Shown: positions 1 through 8,416 of the stretch, piece after piece
Layout: every line of letters begins with the position of its first letter
How positions within the stretch are numbered: the first letter of the stretch is position 1
Source of the DNA: Bacteroides zoogleoformans
GTDB taxonomy: Bacteria; Bacteroidota; Bacteroidia; Bacteroidales; Bacteroidaceae
Assembly: GCF_002998435.1 (NCBI RefSeq)
Contig: NZ_CP027231.1
Coordinates: 3,017,001 to 3,081,000 of the forward strand
Direction of reading: 5' to 3'
Length of the DNA: 64,000 bases
The notes under the pieces: generated by a model
Told to the model about the DNA's origin: nothing
Seen by the model: only the letters and a program-made list of their open reading frames with translations
The model's database searches: none
Program-made: the position numbers and the translations under genes

Positions 1-1041
1 AAGGTGGCGGCTTTATTGGTGCTGCTTTTCATGATTGTTATGACTCCTTTGACATTCTATTTGGCTTTGGCTAATCCAATCTCTGATTGTGGATGTTTTG
101 GTGACGCTTGGGTTTTAACCAACTGGCAAACTTTTGGAAAAAATGCTGTGCTGTTGATAGTGGCAATCTCTGTCTTCAAGTGGCAAAGGTTGCAAGTACG
201 CTTCATCACTCCCAACGTAGAGTGGATGATTTCCATGTACACAGTCTTGTTTGTTTTTGCTTTGTCTTTCTATTGTTTACAGAATCTGCCAATCTTAGAT
301 TTTCGTCCTTATAAGATTGGAAAGAATATAAGGGTTGGCATGGAAATTCCGGAAGGAGTTAAACCAAGTGTTTTTGAGAGTCGCTTTGTTTTAGAGAAGA
401 ATGGTGAACGCAGAGAGTTTACATTAGAGGATTATCCGGATAGTACATGGACTTTTATAGAGTCGCGCACTATACTGAAAGAAAAAGGATATGAGCCTTC
501 CATCCATGATTTTTCGATGATGAGTCTGGATACATGGGAAGATATAACAGATAGCGTGTTGGCTGATAAAGGATATACGTTCTTGCTGGTTGCGCACCGT
601 ATAGAGGAAGCCGACGATAGTAATATCGATCTCATCAATGAAATATATGATTATTGTGTGGATCATGGTTATGGTTTCTATGCCTTGACTTCATCTCCGA
701 TAGATGAGATAGCTTTGTGGCGTGATAAGACGGGAGCGGAGTATCCTTTTTGTCAGATGGATGACATTATGTTGAAAACCATTATCCGCTCTAATCCGGG
801 CTTATTGCTGATAAAAGATGGAACGGTGTTGAATAAGTGGTCTGATGTGAATCTGCCGGATGAGTATGTACTGACTGACCGTTTGGAGAAACTGCCTTTA
901 GGACAGCAGAAGCAGGTAAGTGATGTGCGGACCATAGGCTATGTGCTATTGTACTTCATCATTCCGTTGTTGATGGTGATTGGACTTGATGTTTTCGTTG
1001 TGAAGCGGCGCGAAAGAAGCAGAATGAAAAAGGAAATATAA
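1..1041 (+). CDS. DoxX/MauE-like membrane protein with thioredoxin-like C-terminal part (5' partial)
   Basis: The reading frame is open from the left edge, so the true start lies outside the window; the GTG at position 4 is just the first in-frame candidate. The visible part starts with hydrophobic segments (about residues 1-22 and 45-60, then 75-95) carrying the motif ISDCGCFGDAW, which is typical of the DoxX/MauE-like quinone-type redox membrane family. A soluble stretch of about 200 residues follows, with a thioredoxin-like pattern but no CxxC, and then a last membrane helix (about residues 310-335) with a basic cytoplasmic tail. Proteins of this type commonly sit before tpiA in Bacteroides, as here. 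A role in extracytoplasmic redox or thiol chemistry is inference from the family; the substrate is unknown. Confidence 0.7.
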   Translation, partial: KVAALLVLLFMIVMTPLTFYLALANPISDCGCFGDAWVLTNWQTFGKNAVLLIVAISVFKWQRLQVRFITPNVEWMISMYTVLFVFALSFYCLQNLPILDFRPYKIGKNIRVGMEIPEGVKPSVFESRFVLEKNGERREFTLEDYPDSTWTFIESRTILKEKGYEPSIHDFSMMSLDTWEDITDSVLADKGYTFLLVAHRIEEADDSNIDLINEIYDYCVDHGYGFYALTSSPIDEIALWRDKTGAEYPFCQMDDIMLKTIIRSNPGLLLIKDGTVLNKWSDVNLPDEYVLTDRLEKLPLGQQKQVSDVRTIGYVLLYFIIPLLMVIGLDVFVVKRRERSRMKKEI

Positions 1042-1108
1042 TACAACCGTTCATGACCCTTTAAATCATAAAGACTAAATACATTAACCCTTTTAATAAA
1101 TAAATAAA

Positions 1109-1864
1109 ATGAGAAAAAACATTGTTGCAGGAAACTGGAAAATGAACAAGACCCTTCAGGAGGGTGTTGCTCTTGCAAAAGAACTGAATGAAGCATTGGC
1201 TAATGAAAAGCCCAACTGTGATGTAGTTATCTGTACTCCGTTTATTCACCTGGCATCTGTTACTCCTTTGGTGGATGTTGCTAAAATCGGTGTAGGCGCA
1301 GAAAATTGTGCAGACAAAGCATCGGGTGCATATACCGGTGAGGTTTCTGCTTCTATGGTTGCTTCTACGGGAGCAAAATATGTGATTCTGGGGCACTCTG
1401 AACGTCGTGCATATTATGGTGAAACTGTTGCTATCCTCGAAGAAAAAGTTAAGTTGGCTTTGACTAACGGTCTTACTCCGATATTCTGTATTGGCGAAGT
1501 GCTGGAAGAACGCGAAGCTGACAAGCAGAATGAAGTTGTGGCTTCTCAGCTGGCTTCTGTATTCTCTTTGTCTGCTGAAGATTTCTCTAAAATTATTTTA
1601 GCTTACGAACCGGTTTGGGCTATCGGTACAGGTAAGACTGCCACTCCGGACCAAGCGCAGGAAATCCATGCTTTCATCCGTTCGACAGTAGCTGCGAAAT
1701 ATGGCAAGGAAGTGGCAGATAATTGCTCTATTCTTTATGGCGGTAGCTGCAAGCCTTCTAATGCGAAGGAGTTGTTTGCTAATCCGGATGTAGACGGTGG
1801 CCTGATTGGCGGTGCTGCCTTGAGTGTCGCTGACTTCAAGGGCATTATTGATGCTTTTAAGTAA
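1109..1864 (+). CDS. tpiA: Triosephosphate isomerase
   Basis: This 251-residue protein is full length for TIM and interconverts dihydroxyacetone phosphate and glyceraldehyde 3-phosphate in glycolysis and gluconeogenesis. Visible signatures are the N-terminal GNWKMN (catalytic Lys), LGHSERR (catalytic His), [11 protein letters not shown] (catalytic Glu and loop 6) and the C-terminal phosphate-binding YGGSCKPSN and GGLIGGAAL. The ATG start follows an AT-rich leader of about 65 bp after the upstream membrane-protein gene. The next gene, a SPOR-domain protein, lies behind a long hairpin, so tpiA may form its own unit or be partly coupled to it. Confidence 0.97.
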   Translation: MRKNIVAGNWKMNKTLQEGVALAKELNEALANEKPNCDVVICTPFIHLASVTPLVDVAKIGVGAENCADKASGAYTGEVSASMVASTGAKYVILGHSERRAYYGETVAILEEKVKLALTNGLTPIFCIGEVLEEREADKQNEVVASQLASVFSLSAEDFSKIILAYEPVWAIGTGKTATPDQAQEIHAFIRSTVAAKYGKEVADNCSILYGGSCKPSNAKELFANPDVDGGLIGGAALSVADFKGIIDAFK

Positions 1865-1907
1865 ATAGCCCTTGCATACTTTTGCATTATGATATAATGT
1901 CAGGTGT

Positions 1908-1956
1908 AGATTTCACGGATGAGTAGATTTTGATCTATATTCGTGAAATCTGCCTG
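1908..1956 (+). terminator. Long hairpin after tpiA (terminator or attenuator)
   Basis: Arms AGATTTCACG (1908-1917) and CGTGAAATCT (1942-1951) are perfect complements, flanked by CAGG/CCTG. The loop holds a second small stem (TAGAT/ATCTA). There is no clear U tract, so it could be an intergenic repeat or a processing stem instead of a strict intrinsic terminator. Confidence 0.5.
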
Positions 1957-2016
1957 ATTCGTACTAACAATAGGGCGTTGGCTGTGTTATTTATAATCAT
2001 CATTAAATTAATTGTC

Positions 2017-2478
2017 ATGAAGAAGTTTGTCTTGCTTTTTATTGTCAGTTTTGCCTTTGCTGTCTTTTCTCTGGCACAGAATAATATTGTGAAAAGCTTG
2101 GAGCGCAGTGTGCCGGGGCAAGGCAAGGTGACTATTCACCAAGATAGCCGTATCGCGGCTTTGATAGGTGTGGAATCTGTTTCTACTGCCGGTGTGGATG
2201 GGCAGAAAGTGATTAAGAGTTCGGGCTATCGCATACAAGTTTATGCCGGTAATAATACCCGTCAGGCCAAGAACGAGGCTTATGCAGTAGCTGCCCGCAT
2301 TAAAGAATATTTTCCGGATCTTATGGTCTATACTTCTTTCAATCCTCCTCGTTGGCTGTGTCGTGCAGGAGATTACCGCAGTATTGAAGAAGCAGATGCT
2401 ATGATGCGGCGGTTGCGTGCTACCGGTGTGTTTAAAGAAGTATCGATTGTGAAAGAGCAGATAAACATTCCTTTGTAA
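2017..2478 (+). CDS. Secreted SPOR-domain protein
   Basis: A 153-residue protein with an N-terminal signal peptide (MKKFVLLFIVSFAFAVFSLA) and a C-terminal SPOR-like domain of about 75 residues (from GYRIQVYAGNNTRQAKNEA onwards). SPOR domains bind denuded peptidoglycan glycan strands, so a periplasmic role near the cell wall is likely. I chose the ATG at 2017 because the signal peptide starts exactly there; an in-frame upstream start at 1930 would add 29 residues that overlap the tpiA hairpin. It sits 11 bp before folE and may be co-transcribed with it. Confidence 0.85.
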   Translation: MKKFVLLFIVSFAFAVFSLAQNNIVKSLERSVPGQGKVTIHQDSRIAALIGVESVSTAGVDGQKVIKSSGYRIQVYAGNNTRQAKNEAYAVAARIKEYFPDLMVYTSFNPPRWLCRAGDYRSIEEADAMMRRLRATGVFKEVSIVKEQINIPL

Positions 2479-2489
2479 ATTAAAGAATC

Positions 2490-3077
2490 ATGTTAGAAAA
2501 AGAAGAAATCGCATCTCCTTCATTGAACCAACTGAAGGAACATTATCATCGTATTCTCACCCTGTTAGGCGAAGATGCCGAGCGTGAAGGCCTGCTGAAA
2601 ACTCCGGAACGAGTGGCAAAAGCCATGTTGTCATTGACAAAAGGATATCATATGGATCCGCATGAGGTGCTTCGTTCGGCCAAGTTTCAGGAAGAGTATA
2701 GCCAGATGGTTATTGTGAAAGACATTGATTTCTTTTCGCTCTGCGAGCACCACATGCTTCCGTTTTACGGCAAGGCACATGTGGCGTACATTCCTAACGG
2801 TTACATTACGGGGCTGAGTAAAATAGCCCGTGTGGTAGATATATTCTCTCATCGTTTGCAGGTCCAGGAACGTATGACGTTGCAAATCAAGGAATGCATT
2901 CAGGCGACTTTGAATCCATTAGGAGTAATGGTGGTGGTAGAAGCTAAACATATGTGTATGCAGATGCGTGGTGTTGAGAAACAGAACTCCATTACCACCA
3001 CTTCTGATTTTACGGGAGCTTTCAACCAGGCCAAAACTCGTGAGGAGTTTATGAATTTAATTCGGAATAATTCGTGA
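2490..3077 (+). CDS. folE: GTP cyclohydrolase I
   Basis: 195 residues, normal for the type IA enzyme that converts GTP to 7,8-dihydroneopterin triphosphate, the first step of folate (and pteridine) synthesis. The zinc-site motifs are present: [10 protein letters not shown] (Cys and His ligands) and HMCMQMRG (third Cys ligand). [19 protein letters not shown] and [20 protein letters not shown] are classic family blocks. The gene starts 11 bp after the SPOR gene and ends at a terminator shared with the convergent dnaG. Confidence 0.97.
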   Translation: MLEKEEIASPSLNQLKEHYHRILTLLGEDAEREGLLKTPERVAKAMLSLTKGYHMDPHEVLRSAKFQEEYSQMVIVKDIDFFSLCEHHMLPFYGKAHVAYIPNGYITGLSKIARVVDIFSHRLQVQERMTLQIKECIQATLNPLGVMVVVEAKHMCMQMRGVEKQNSITTTSDFTGAFNQAKTREEFMNLIRNNS

Positions 3078-3090
3078 AGAACCTCCTTTT

Positions 3091-3126
3091 ATCTCTTGGC
3101 TCCAAGGATTAAGAGATTTCTTTTTA
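3091..3126. terminator. Terminator between convergent folE and dnaG
   Basis: Stem ATCTCTT (3091-3097) pairs with AAGAGAT (3111-3117), with a secondary GGCTCC/AAGG pairing inside and a T-rich tail (TTCTTTTTA) for folE. It lies 14 bp after the folE stop and just before the dnaG stop on the other strand. Confidence 0.6.
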
Positions 3127-3129
3127 GGG

Positions 3130-5235
3130 TTAGAAACTTATCACGACTCTGTCTCCCAGGCGTTTTGCCATGATACTTTTCACTTCGCGCAATTCATTGT
3201 AGCGTTTCATGGTGCTGTCGCAGCGTGCTTCATCTTTGATGACGGTGGGATCTTGTAAGACAAACATGATGTGTTTCAGTTCTTCGCTGACAATGGCATA
3301 TTTGAAGTTTATCATCAACGTAGGAACCAGTTCGTAGAGACGCTCTTCGTCCGTCACAATCTTCTGGCTTTTTGAGTGATATTTGCTTAGCTGATAGCGG
3401 TTGTTGATAAGCTCTACACACAGTCTGCTGATGATAGGATCGGGGTGTGACATGAAGTACCGCTTGGCGATGAAGCCTTCCTTATGAATGTGAGCTGCCG
3501 CTTCTGATAGTATTTGTCGGTGAAGTGGATTATGAAAGGCAAGATCGTCTTCTTTCAGGTCGTTGACAATATATTCGGTTACGGTAATGGGAGTCTCCTG
3601 CCCCTCTTCGTTGCTGACGTTGCACATCACTTTTTCTCCGTAACGCACTACCATTTGGAGGATCAACCGTTCGTATTTATAAAATTCCTGTCCTTCTTTT
3701 CCTTCTTGTGGGATGAAAGAAACATATGCCTCTTCTTGCTGCGAAGCGGGGGGAACTTCACTGGGAAGACCGACCGGTGGAAAAACTTCTGAAGAGTAAC
3801 CAACAACAGCTTGTCCTGTATCTGATTCGGAAGCCGATACATCCGCATTGCCGGCATTGTCACCTGCTTCTGCATTGCTTTTCGCGGCATTGGCTGCCCG
3901 CCGTTCGCGTTCGGCACGTTCCGCTTGCTTCTCTCGGCGCTTGGCTACTTCAGAAACCAACAGCTTGTCTTCCACGCGTAGCAGTTGGGCACACTCCTTG
4001 ATGTACACGTCGCGTACAATGGCCTCTGGAATGATGGAGATGCTTTGTACAAGATTCCCTATGAGTTCGGCACGCTTGATGGGGTCTGTCCCTGCGCTTC
4101 CCAGCAGCAGATTGGTCTTGAAGTGTATAAAGTCTGTTTCGTTCTGCTGTATGAAAGTTTGAAATTCCGTTGCGTTGTGCTTGCGGGCAAACGAGTCGGG
4201 GTCTTCATCGTCGGGCAACAGGCAGACTTTGATATTCATGCCTTCTTCAAGCAACATGTCTATTCCTCGCAGAGAGGCGTGTATGCCGGCTTCGTCACCA
4301 TCATAAAGGATGGTCATGTTGTTGGTGAAGCGATGAATCATGCGGATTTGTCCGGAAGTAAGTGCGGTTCCCGAAGAAGCCACCACATTTTCTACTCCCG
4401 CCTGATGCATGGAGATGACATCCGTGTAGCCTTCAACCAGAAAACAACGGTCTTGCTTTACAATGGCTTGCTTGGCGAAGTAAATGCCATAAAGTTCATT
4501 GCTTTTGTGATAGATTTCCGATTCGGGAGAATTGACATACTTCACTTTTACACCTTTTGTGGCACCGGCCAGTACACGACCGCCGAAGGCCACTACTTTG
4601 CCCGAAAGTGTGTGTATAGGAAATATGACTCGTCCCCAGAAACGGTCGCGCAGACGATGGTCGTCCGTCTCGTAGCAAAGGCCGGTCTTGGTGAGAAATT
4701 CTTTTTTGTAGCCTTTCTTTAGCGCCTCTTGTGCAAGGGCATCGTGGCTTTCGGTGGAGTAGCCCAACTGAAATTTTTCGATGATGTCATCGCGGAAGCC
4801 GCGATTGCGGAAATAGGCCATGCCGATGCTCCGCCCGTCCGCATGGTTCTTTAATATATTCTGAAAGTAGTCGCGGGCGAAGTTGTTGACGATAAACAAA
4901 CTTTCGCGCTCGCTTTGTGCTTGCTTCTCCTCGTTGGTGAGTTCCCGCTCTTTAATTTCAATGCCATATTTCTTGGCAAGATACCTCAATGCTTCCGGAT
5001 AGGACAGCTGTTCGTGCTCCATAATGAAATGCACGGCATTGCCACCCTTGCCGCAACTGAAGCACTTGCACAATCCTTTGGAAGGAGACACACTGAAAGA
5101 GGGTGTCTTCTCGTTATGGAAAGGACACAAACCAACATAGTTCACACCCCGCTTGCGCAGGGTGACGAAGTCCGATACGACGTCTACAATCTGAGCCGCA
5201 TCCAAAATCCTGTCTATAGTGGCTTGATCTATCAT
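3130..5235 (-). CDS. dnaG: DNA primase
   Basis: 701-residue replicative primase that makes RNA primers at the fork. The N-terminal CHC2 zinc finger is visible (CPFHNEKTPSFSV then CKCFSCGKGGNAVHFIM, about residues 38-71). The TOPRIM core follows at about residues 260-340 (LVEGYTDVISMHQAG with the catalytic Glu, ILYDGDEAGIHA with the Asp pair). A charged Ala/Glu/Arg-rich linker (about residues 430-490) leads to the C-terminal helicase-interacting domain. The start MIDQATIDRILDAA matches the usual DnaG N-terminus. A TACTTTTG -7 element sits only 4 bp upstream of the ATG, so the mRNA may have almost no leader. Confidence 0.97.
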   Translation of the reverse strand: MIDQATIDRILDAAQIVDVVSDFVTLRKRGVNYVGLCPFHNEKTPSFSVSPSKGLCKCFSCGKGGNAVHFIMEHEQLSYPEALRYLAKKYGIEIKERELTNEEKQAQSERESLFIVNNFARDYFQNILKNHADGRSIGMAYFRNRGFRDDIIEKFQLGYSTESHDALAQEALKKGYKKEFLTKTGLCYETDDHRLRDRFWGRVIFPIHTLSGKVVAFGGRVLAGATKGVKVKYVNSPESEIYHKSNELYGIYFAKQAIVKQDRCFLVEGYTDVISMHQAGVENVVASSGTALTSGQIRMIHRFTNNMTILYDGDEAGIHASLRGIDMLLEEGMNIKVCLLPDDEDPDSFARKHNATEFQTFIQQNETDFIHFKTNLLLGSAGTDPIKRAELIGNLVQSISIIPEAIVRDVYIKECAQLLRVEDKLLVSEVAKRREKQAERAERERRAANAAKSNAEAGDNAGNADVSASESDTGQAVVGYSSEVFPPVGLPSEVPPASQQEEAYVSFIPQEGKEGQEFYKYERLILQMVVRYGEKVMCNVSNEEGQETPITVTEYIVNDLKEDDLAFHNPLHRQILSEAAAHIHKEGFIAKRYFMSHPDPIISRLCVELINNRYQLSKYHSKSQKIVTDEERLYELVPTLMINFKYAIVSEELKHIMFVLQDPTVIKDEARCDSTMKRYNELREVKSIMAKRLGDRVVISF

Positions 5236-5239
5236 GTTG

Positions 5240-5247
5240 CAAAAGTA
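5240..5247 (-). promoter_or_regulatory. -7 promoter box of dnaG
   Basis: On the minus strand this reads TACTTTTG, a match to the Bacteroides TAnnTTTG -7 consensus. It lies 4 bp before the dnaG ATG, which would place the transcription start at or next to the start codon. Confidence 0.55.
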
Positions 5248-5423
5248 GGAATTTTACCTGCCATATACACAAATCAGGAGATTTTTTTTACATCCGTATA
5301 ATATTCCTTTCCCGCTGCATAAGGCGGTTGCACCAGGTGCCGCGGTTCGCCTTTCTTTGCCGTAAAGTCGGAAGTTAACCTTTCAAACTGACGCGTATAT
5401 GCATGCAGGACAAGCAATGGCCG

Positions 5424-7103
5424 TCACGGGGTGATTCTGAACCAGTCTACATCCATCCAACCTCCGTCGTTGGCGATGATGGCAGGACGCGTACAAAACA
5501 TGCCTACTTTGGCTCCAATCCATTTTCCTTCTTTGGCTTGAAAAGGCTTCCCCAGTGTGTGATATCGTTTACCGTCTAAACTGTAGCTGAAGTTGCACAT
5601 TACCTGCAAGTCGTGTCCGCCCTCGCTCTCGGCTATTTTCTTTCCGTCGCAGCTGAATGTGACACGCAAGTAAACAGTATCTTCTTTCTTCAGCTTTGTG
5701 GTTCCGTTCACTTCTTCGGGATTGTCTTTATCCGCCTTGAAACAGGAGACTTGCGAGAGCACCGTGCCGTGGACGGCATTCTCCAGTATCATCCCGGCGT
5801 AATTCAAACCCATGACAATTAGCCCGCAACGCTCACCGGTGTATTTCTCCGAAGGCTTGAAAAAAAGTTTCATGGTGGCGGTGAAATTGTCCGAGGGCGT
5901 CTTCTGCAATAGCAGGTTAGCGACGTCCCACAGATTCCTGTACTCGTTGACCACCGGGTACGAATACAGGCGTACAAAGCCTTTTTCGCCGGCGTAGTAA
6001 GCCCACTTCTCGTTGATGTTGGCATGCCATTGCCATTGCGGAGAGAGGGTATAACCGTCGAACTCGTCGCTCTCTTGTGGATTGCAGATGGGATAACTTT
6101 TACCTACGTCAGGCTTACGGTAGGTCAGGACAGGTTCTCCACACCCGTCACCGTCTTTGTCGATGCCGATGATAGGCCAACCGTCTGTCCACTTCATGGG
6201 TTGCAGATGTACCGTCCGTCCATAGGCCCCCACGTCCTGGAAGTGCAGGAACCAGTCTTCCCCGGTGGGAGTGTCTACCCAAGCCCCTTGGTGGGGGCCG
6301 TTCACGGAGGTGTTTCCTTGAGCCAGCACCTTGCGCCATTCGTATGGCCCATAGATGTTCTTGGAACGCTGCACCACTTGCCATCCCGTAGAAACGCCGC
6401 CTGCCGGATGGAAGATGTAGTAGTACCCGCCTCGTTTGTAAAGTTTAGGCCCTTCGCACGTCTGATGTTCCTCATGACCGTCGAACACGATGCGCGACTG
6501 TGTGATGGCTTCCGTGACGTCGGCGTTCAGTTCGCAGATGGCGATGACGCTTTTCAGTTGTGCGCGGCTTCCTGCATAGGCGTGTACCATATATACTTTC
6601 CCGTCTTCGTCCCAGAAAGGGCAGGTATCTATGATTCCTTTTCCCCGCTTCACGATTGCGGGAACTGTCCATGGGCCTTTCGGTTTTTTGGCCTTTACCA
6701 TGAAAGCTCCTTGGTCAGGGTCGCCCCAAAAGATGTAATACTCGCCGTTGTGATGGCGGATGGTCGGTGCCCATACTCGGTTACCATGTTGCGGACGTTC
6801 GGTTGCTTCAATCGGAGGGAGCGCATAAGGTACGGCAGCGCCGATAATCTTCCAATTCACCAAATCTTTGGAGTGCAGTATCTGCAATCCCGGCAGGCAG
6901 TTGAAGCTGGAAGAGGTCATGTAGAAGTCGTCTCCCACACGGCATACATCCGGATCGGAATAATCTGCATACAATACGGGGTTCTTATATTTACCGTTTC
7001 CTAAGTCAGGACACCACACTTGGGAGACATAATTCGCTCGTTGTGCCTTCAGCGGCAAAACAAGCGAGAGGGCAAGGGCTAAAAAGAGGTTATTTGTTTT
7101 CAT
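5424..7103 (-). CDS. Glycoside hydrolase family 43 (xylosidase/arabinofuranosidase type)
   Basis: 559 residues with an N-terminal signal peptide (about residues 1-20), so it is secreted to the periplasm or surface. The five-bladed GH43 propeller fills about residues 38-330. Its catalytic acids are recognisable: the base Asp in ADYSDPDVCRVGDDFYM, the pKa-modulating Asp in GIIDTCPFWDEDGK and the acid Glu in QTCEGPKLYK. The C-terminal 220 residues are a beta-sandwich of the kind found in two-domain GH43 enzymes. The family removes alpha-L-arabinofuranose or beta-D-xylose from plant glycans; the exact linkage cannot be read from the sequence. It is the last gene of a minus-strand cluster with GH28 and DUF4861, which points to pectin side chains. 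Confidence 0.88.
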   Translation of the reverse strand: MKTNNLFLALALSLVLPLKAQRANYVSQVWCPDLGNGKYKNPVLYADYSDPDVCRVGDDFYMTSSSFNCLPGLQILHSKDLVNWKIIGAAVPYALPPIEATERPQHGNRVWAPTIRHHNGEYYIFWGDPDQGAFMVKAKKPKGPWTVPAIVKRGKGIIDTCPFWDEDGKVYMVHAYAGSRAQLKSVIAICELNADVTEAITQSRIVFDGHEEHQTCEGPKLYKRGGYYYIFHPAGGVSTGWQVVQRSKNIYGPYEWRKVLAQGNTSVNGPHQGAWVDTPTGEDWFLHFQDVGAYGRTVHLQPMKWTDGWPIIGIDKDGDGCGEPVLTYRKPDVGKSYPICNPQESDEFDGYTLSPQWQWHANINEKWAYYAGEKGFVRLYSYPVVNEYRNLWDVANLLLQKTPSDNFTATMKLFFKPSEKYTGERCGLIVMGLNYAGMILENAVHGTVLSQVSCFKADKDNPEEVNGTTKLKKEDTVYLRVTFSCDGKKIAESEGGHDLQVMCNFSYSLDGKRYHTLGKPFQAKEGKWIGAKVGMFCTRPAIIANDGGWMDVDWFRITP

Positions 7104-7165
7104 GGATTTTTAATTGATTGAAGTTTTATTTATTTGATGAAAGCAGAGTCTTCTGATTTTTCTTT

Positions 7166-8416
7166 CTACTCTTGTAAAGAAAGCAGGGTGAGGGAAGAGA
7201 TGCTTATGGGATGTTCCAGTTCCTCCTTCCACTCTCGCATATAGGCGAACCATGCTTCCGGAGTAGCGTACCCGAAGGACTCCTTGTGGGAAGTAAACAT
7301 GGTGTAATGGTGGAAGCGGTTGCTGCCGGGGGCTGAAAGCGTATAGAGAAAATTGTCCTTGTCAGTCACTTCCTCGCGGATGTATTTTTGTGGAACGTAG
7401 GTGGCAATGCCTATCGTCTCTTTGGCGTATTTCGCCGTGTCGGTCACGGGCCAGTATCTTCCCCAACTTCCAATCAGCCCCTTATGGTCGGAATAAGAGA
7501 GGGTTTCGCCGCCCATGATGTTCTGAACGCCGGTACAGAAAGTCTCTTCTTCCAGAGGTTGGTCGAAGAAAGTCTCCACGAGCAAGTCCCGGTGTCCTGC
7601 ATAGAGAATGTAGCGGTTGGTCATTGTCAGCTCTTTGCCTTGATATTGCCAGTCTTTCACCTCCACGTCGGTAATGGTGCGTACCGGACCGTATGCAAGG
7701 ATACGTTCCGTGCGGAAGGTTACCGGCTCGATGTGGGTGGCCTTAGTGCCGTCCCAACCTTTCAGCGTGCCGATGCCGCAACTGTTTCCTACCATCAGCA
7801 CATCGTTGCCGAAACCGTGCGCAAGCTGCTCGTCGGTAGGGTAAAACCGGCTCTCTTCGAGTTCCAATCCTTTCTTGAATTTACCGTACGGGTCTACTGT
7901 CTGTTTCGGGTTGAAGTAGATACGATAGGCTGCCAATTCGGACTCGAACATCGGCCCGTGCCCATACAGCATGTTATAGAAGTCAGTCGTTCCGGGTGCT
8001 GTGACTGATTGTACCGGTGCATGTTTCTGCTTCCCTGCATCGCGCACCAGCATGGTGGCAAATACGCGTGCAGGATAAACCTTGGCGGTTTTATCGGCCG
8101 AGAATGTCACGGAAAGTACTTTCCTGCCATTGGCGGGCATGTCGATGACGAAGACCAGCTCGTCGGCTTTCGAGTCACCGTTCAGGTCGTCCAATTGCGA
8201 CGGTATTTCCACATCTCCATCTTTTACTACGGCCGACTGTATACGAAACCTGCTTTTCAGTTCGGACAGTTTGATGACTATGGGAACATCCGTTTGGGCT
8301 TTGTCCCAAGAATTGACCACTTCTATGGAGTATGCGGCGGTTTGCGGGGCAGTCTGTGCATACATATAGCTGCTGCACAACAGCCAGACAAAGATGATGA
8401 GTGAAGCAGTTTTCAT
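7166..8416 (-). CDS. DUF4861 family secreted protein
   Basis: 416 residues with a signal peptide (about residues 1-20) and a beta-rich body; the overall pattern (AYSIEVVNSWDKAQTDVPIVI near the N-terminus, a DxNxDxxxDELVF element, and a C-terminal WFAYMREWKEELEHPI) matches DUF4861. Its start codon directly abuts the stop of the upstream GH28 gene, so the two are translationally linked. Members of this family occur in pectin and rhamnogalacturonan loci, often beside polygalacturonases. The activity is not established to my knowledge; an auxiliary carbohydrate role is inference from context. Confidence 0.75.
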   Translation of the reverse strand: MKTASLIIFVWLLCSSYMYAQTAPQTAAYSIEVVNSWDKAQTDVPIVIKLSELKSRFRIQSAVVKDGDVEIPSQLDDLNGDSKADELVFVIDMPANGRKVLSVTFSADKTAKVYPARVFATMLVRDAGKQKHAPVQSVTAPGTTDFYNMLYGHGPMFESELAAYRIYFNPKQTVDPYGKFKKGLELEESRFYPTDEQLAHGFGNDVLMVGNSCGIGTLKGWDGTKATHIEPVTFRTERILAYGPVRTITDVEVKDWQYQGKELTMTNRYILYAGHRDLLVETFFDQPLEEETFCTGVQNIMGGETLSYSDHKGLIGSWGRYWPVTDTAKYAKETIGIATYVPQKYIREEVTDKDNFLYTLSAPGSNRFHHYTMFTSHKESFGYATPEAWFAYMREWKEELEHPISISSLTLLSLQE

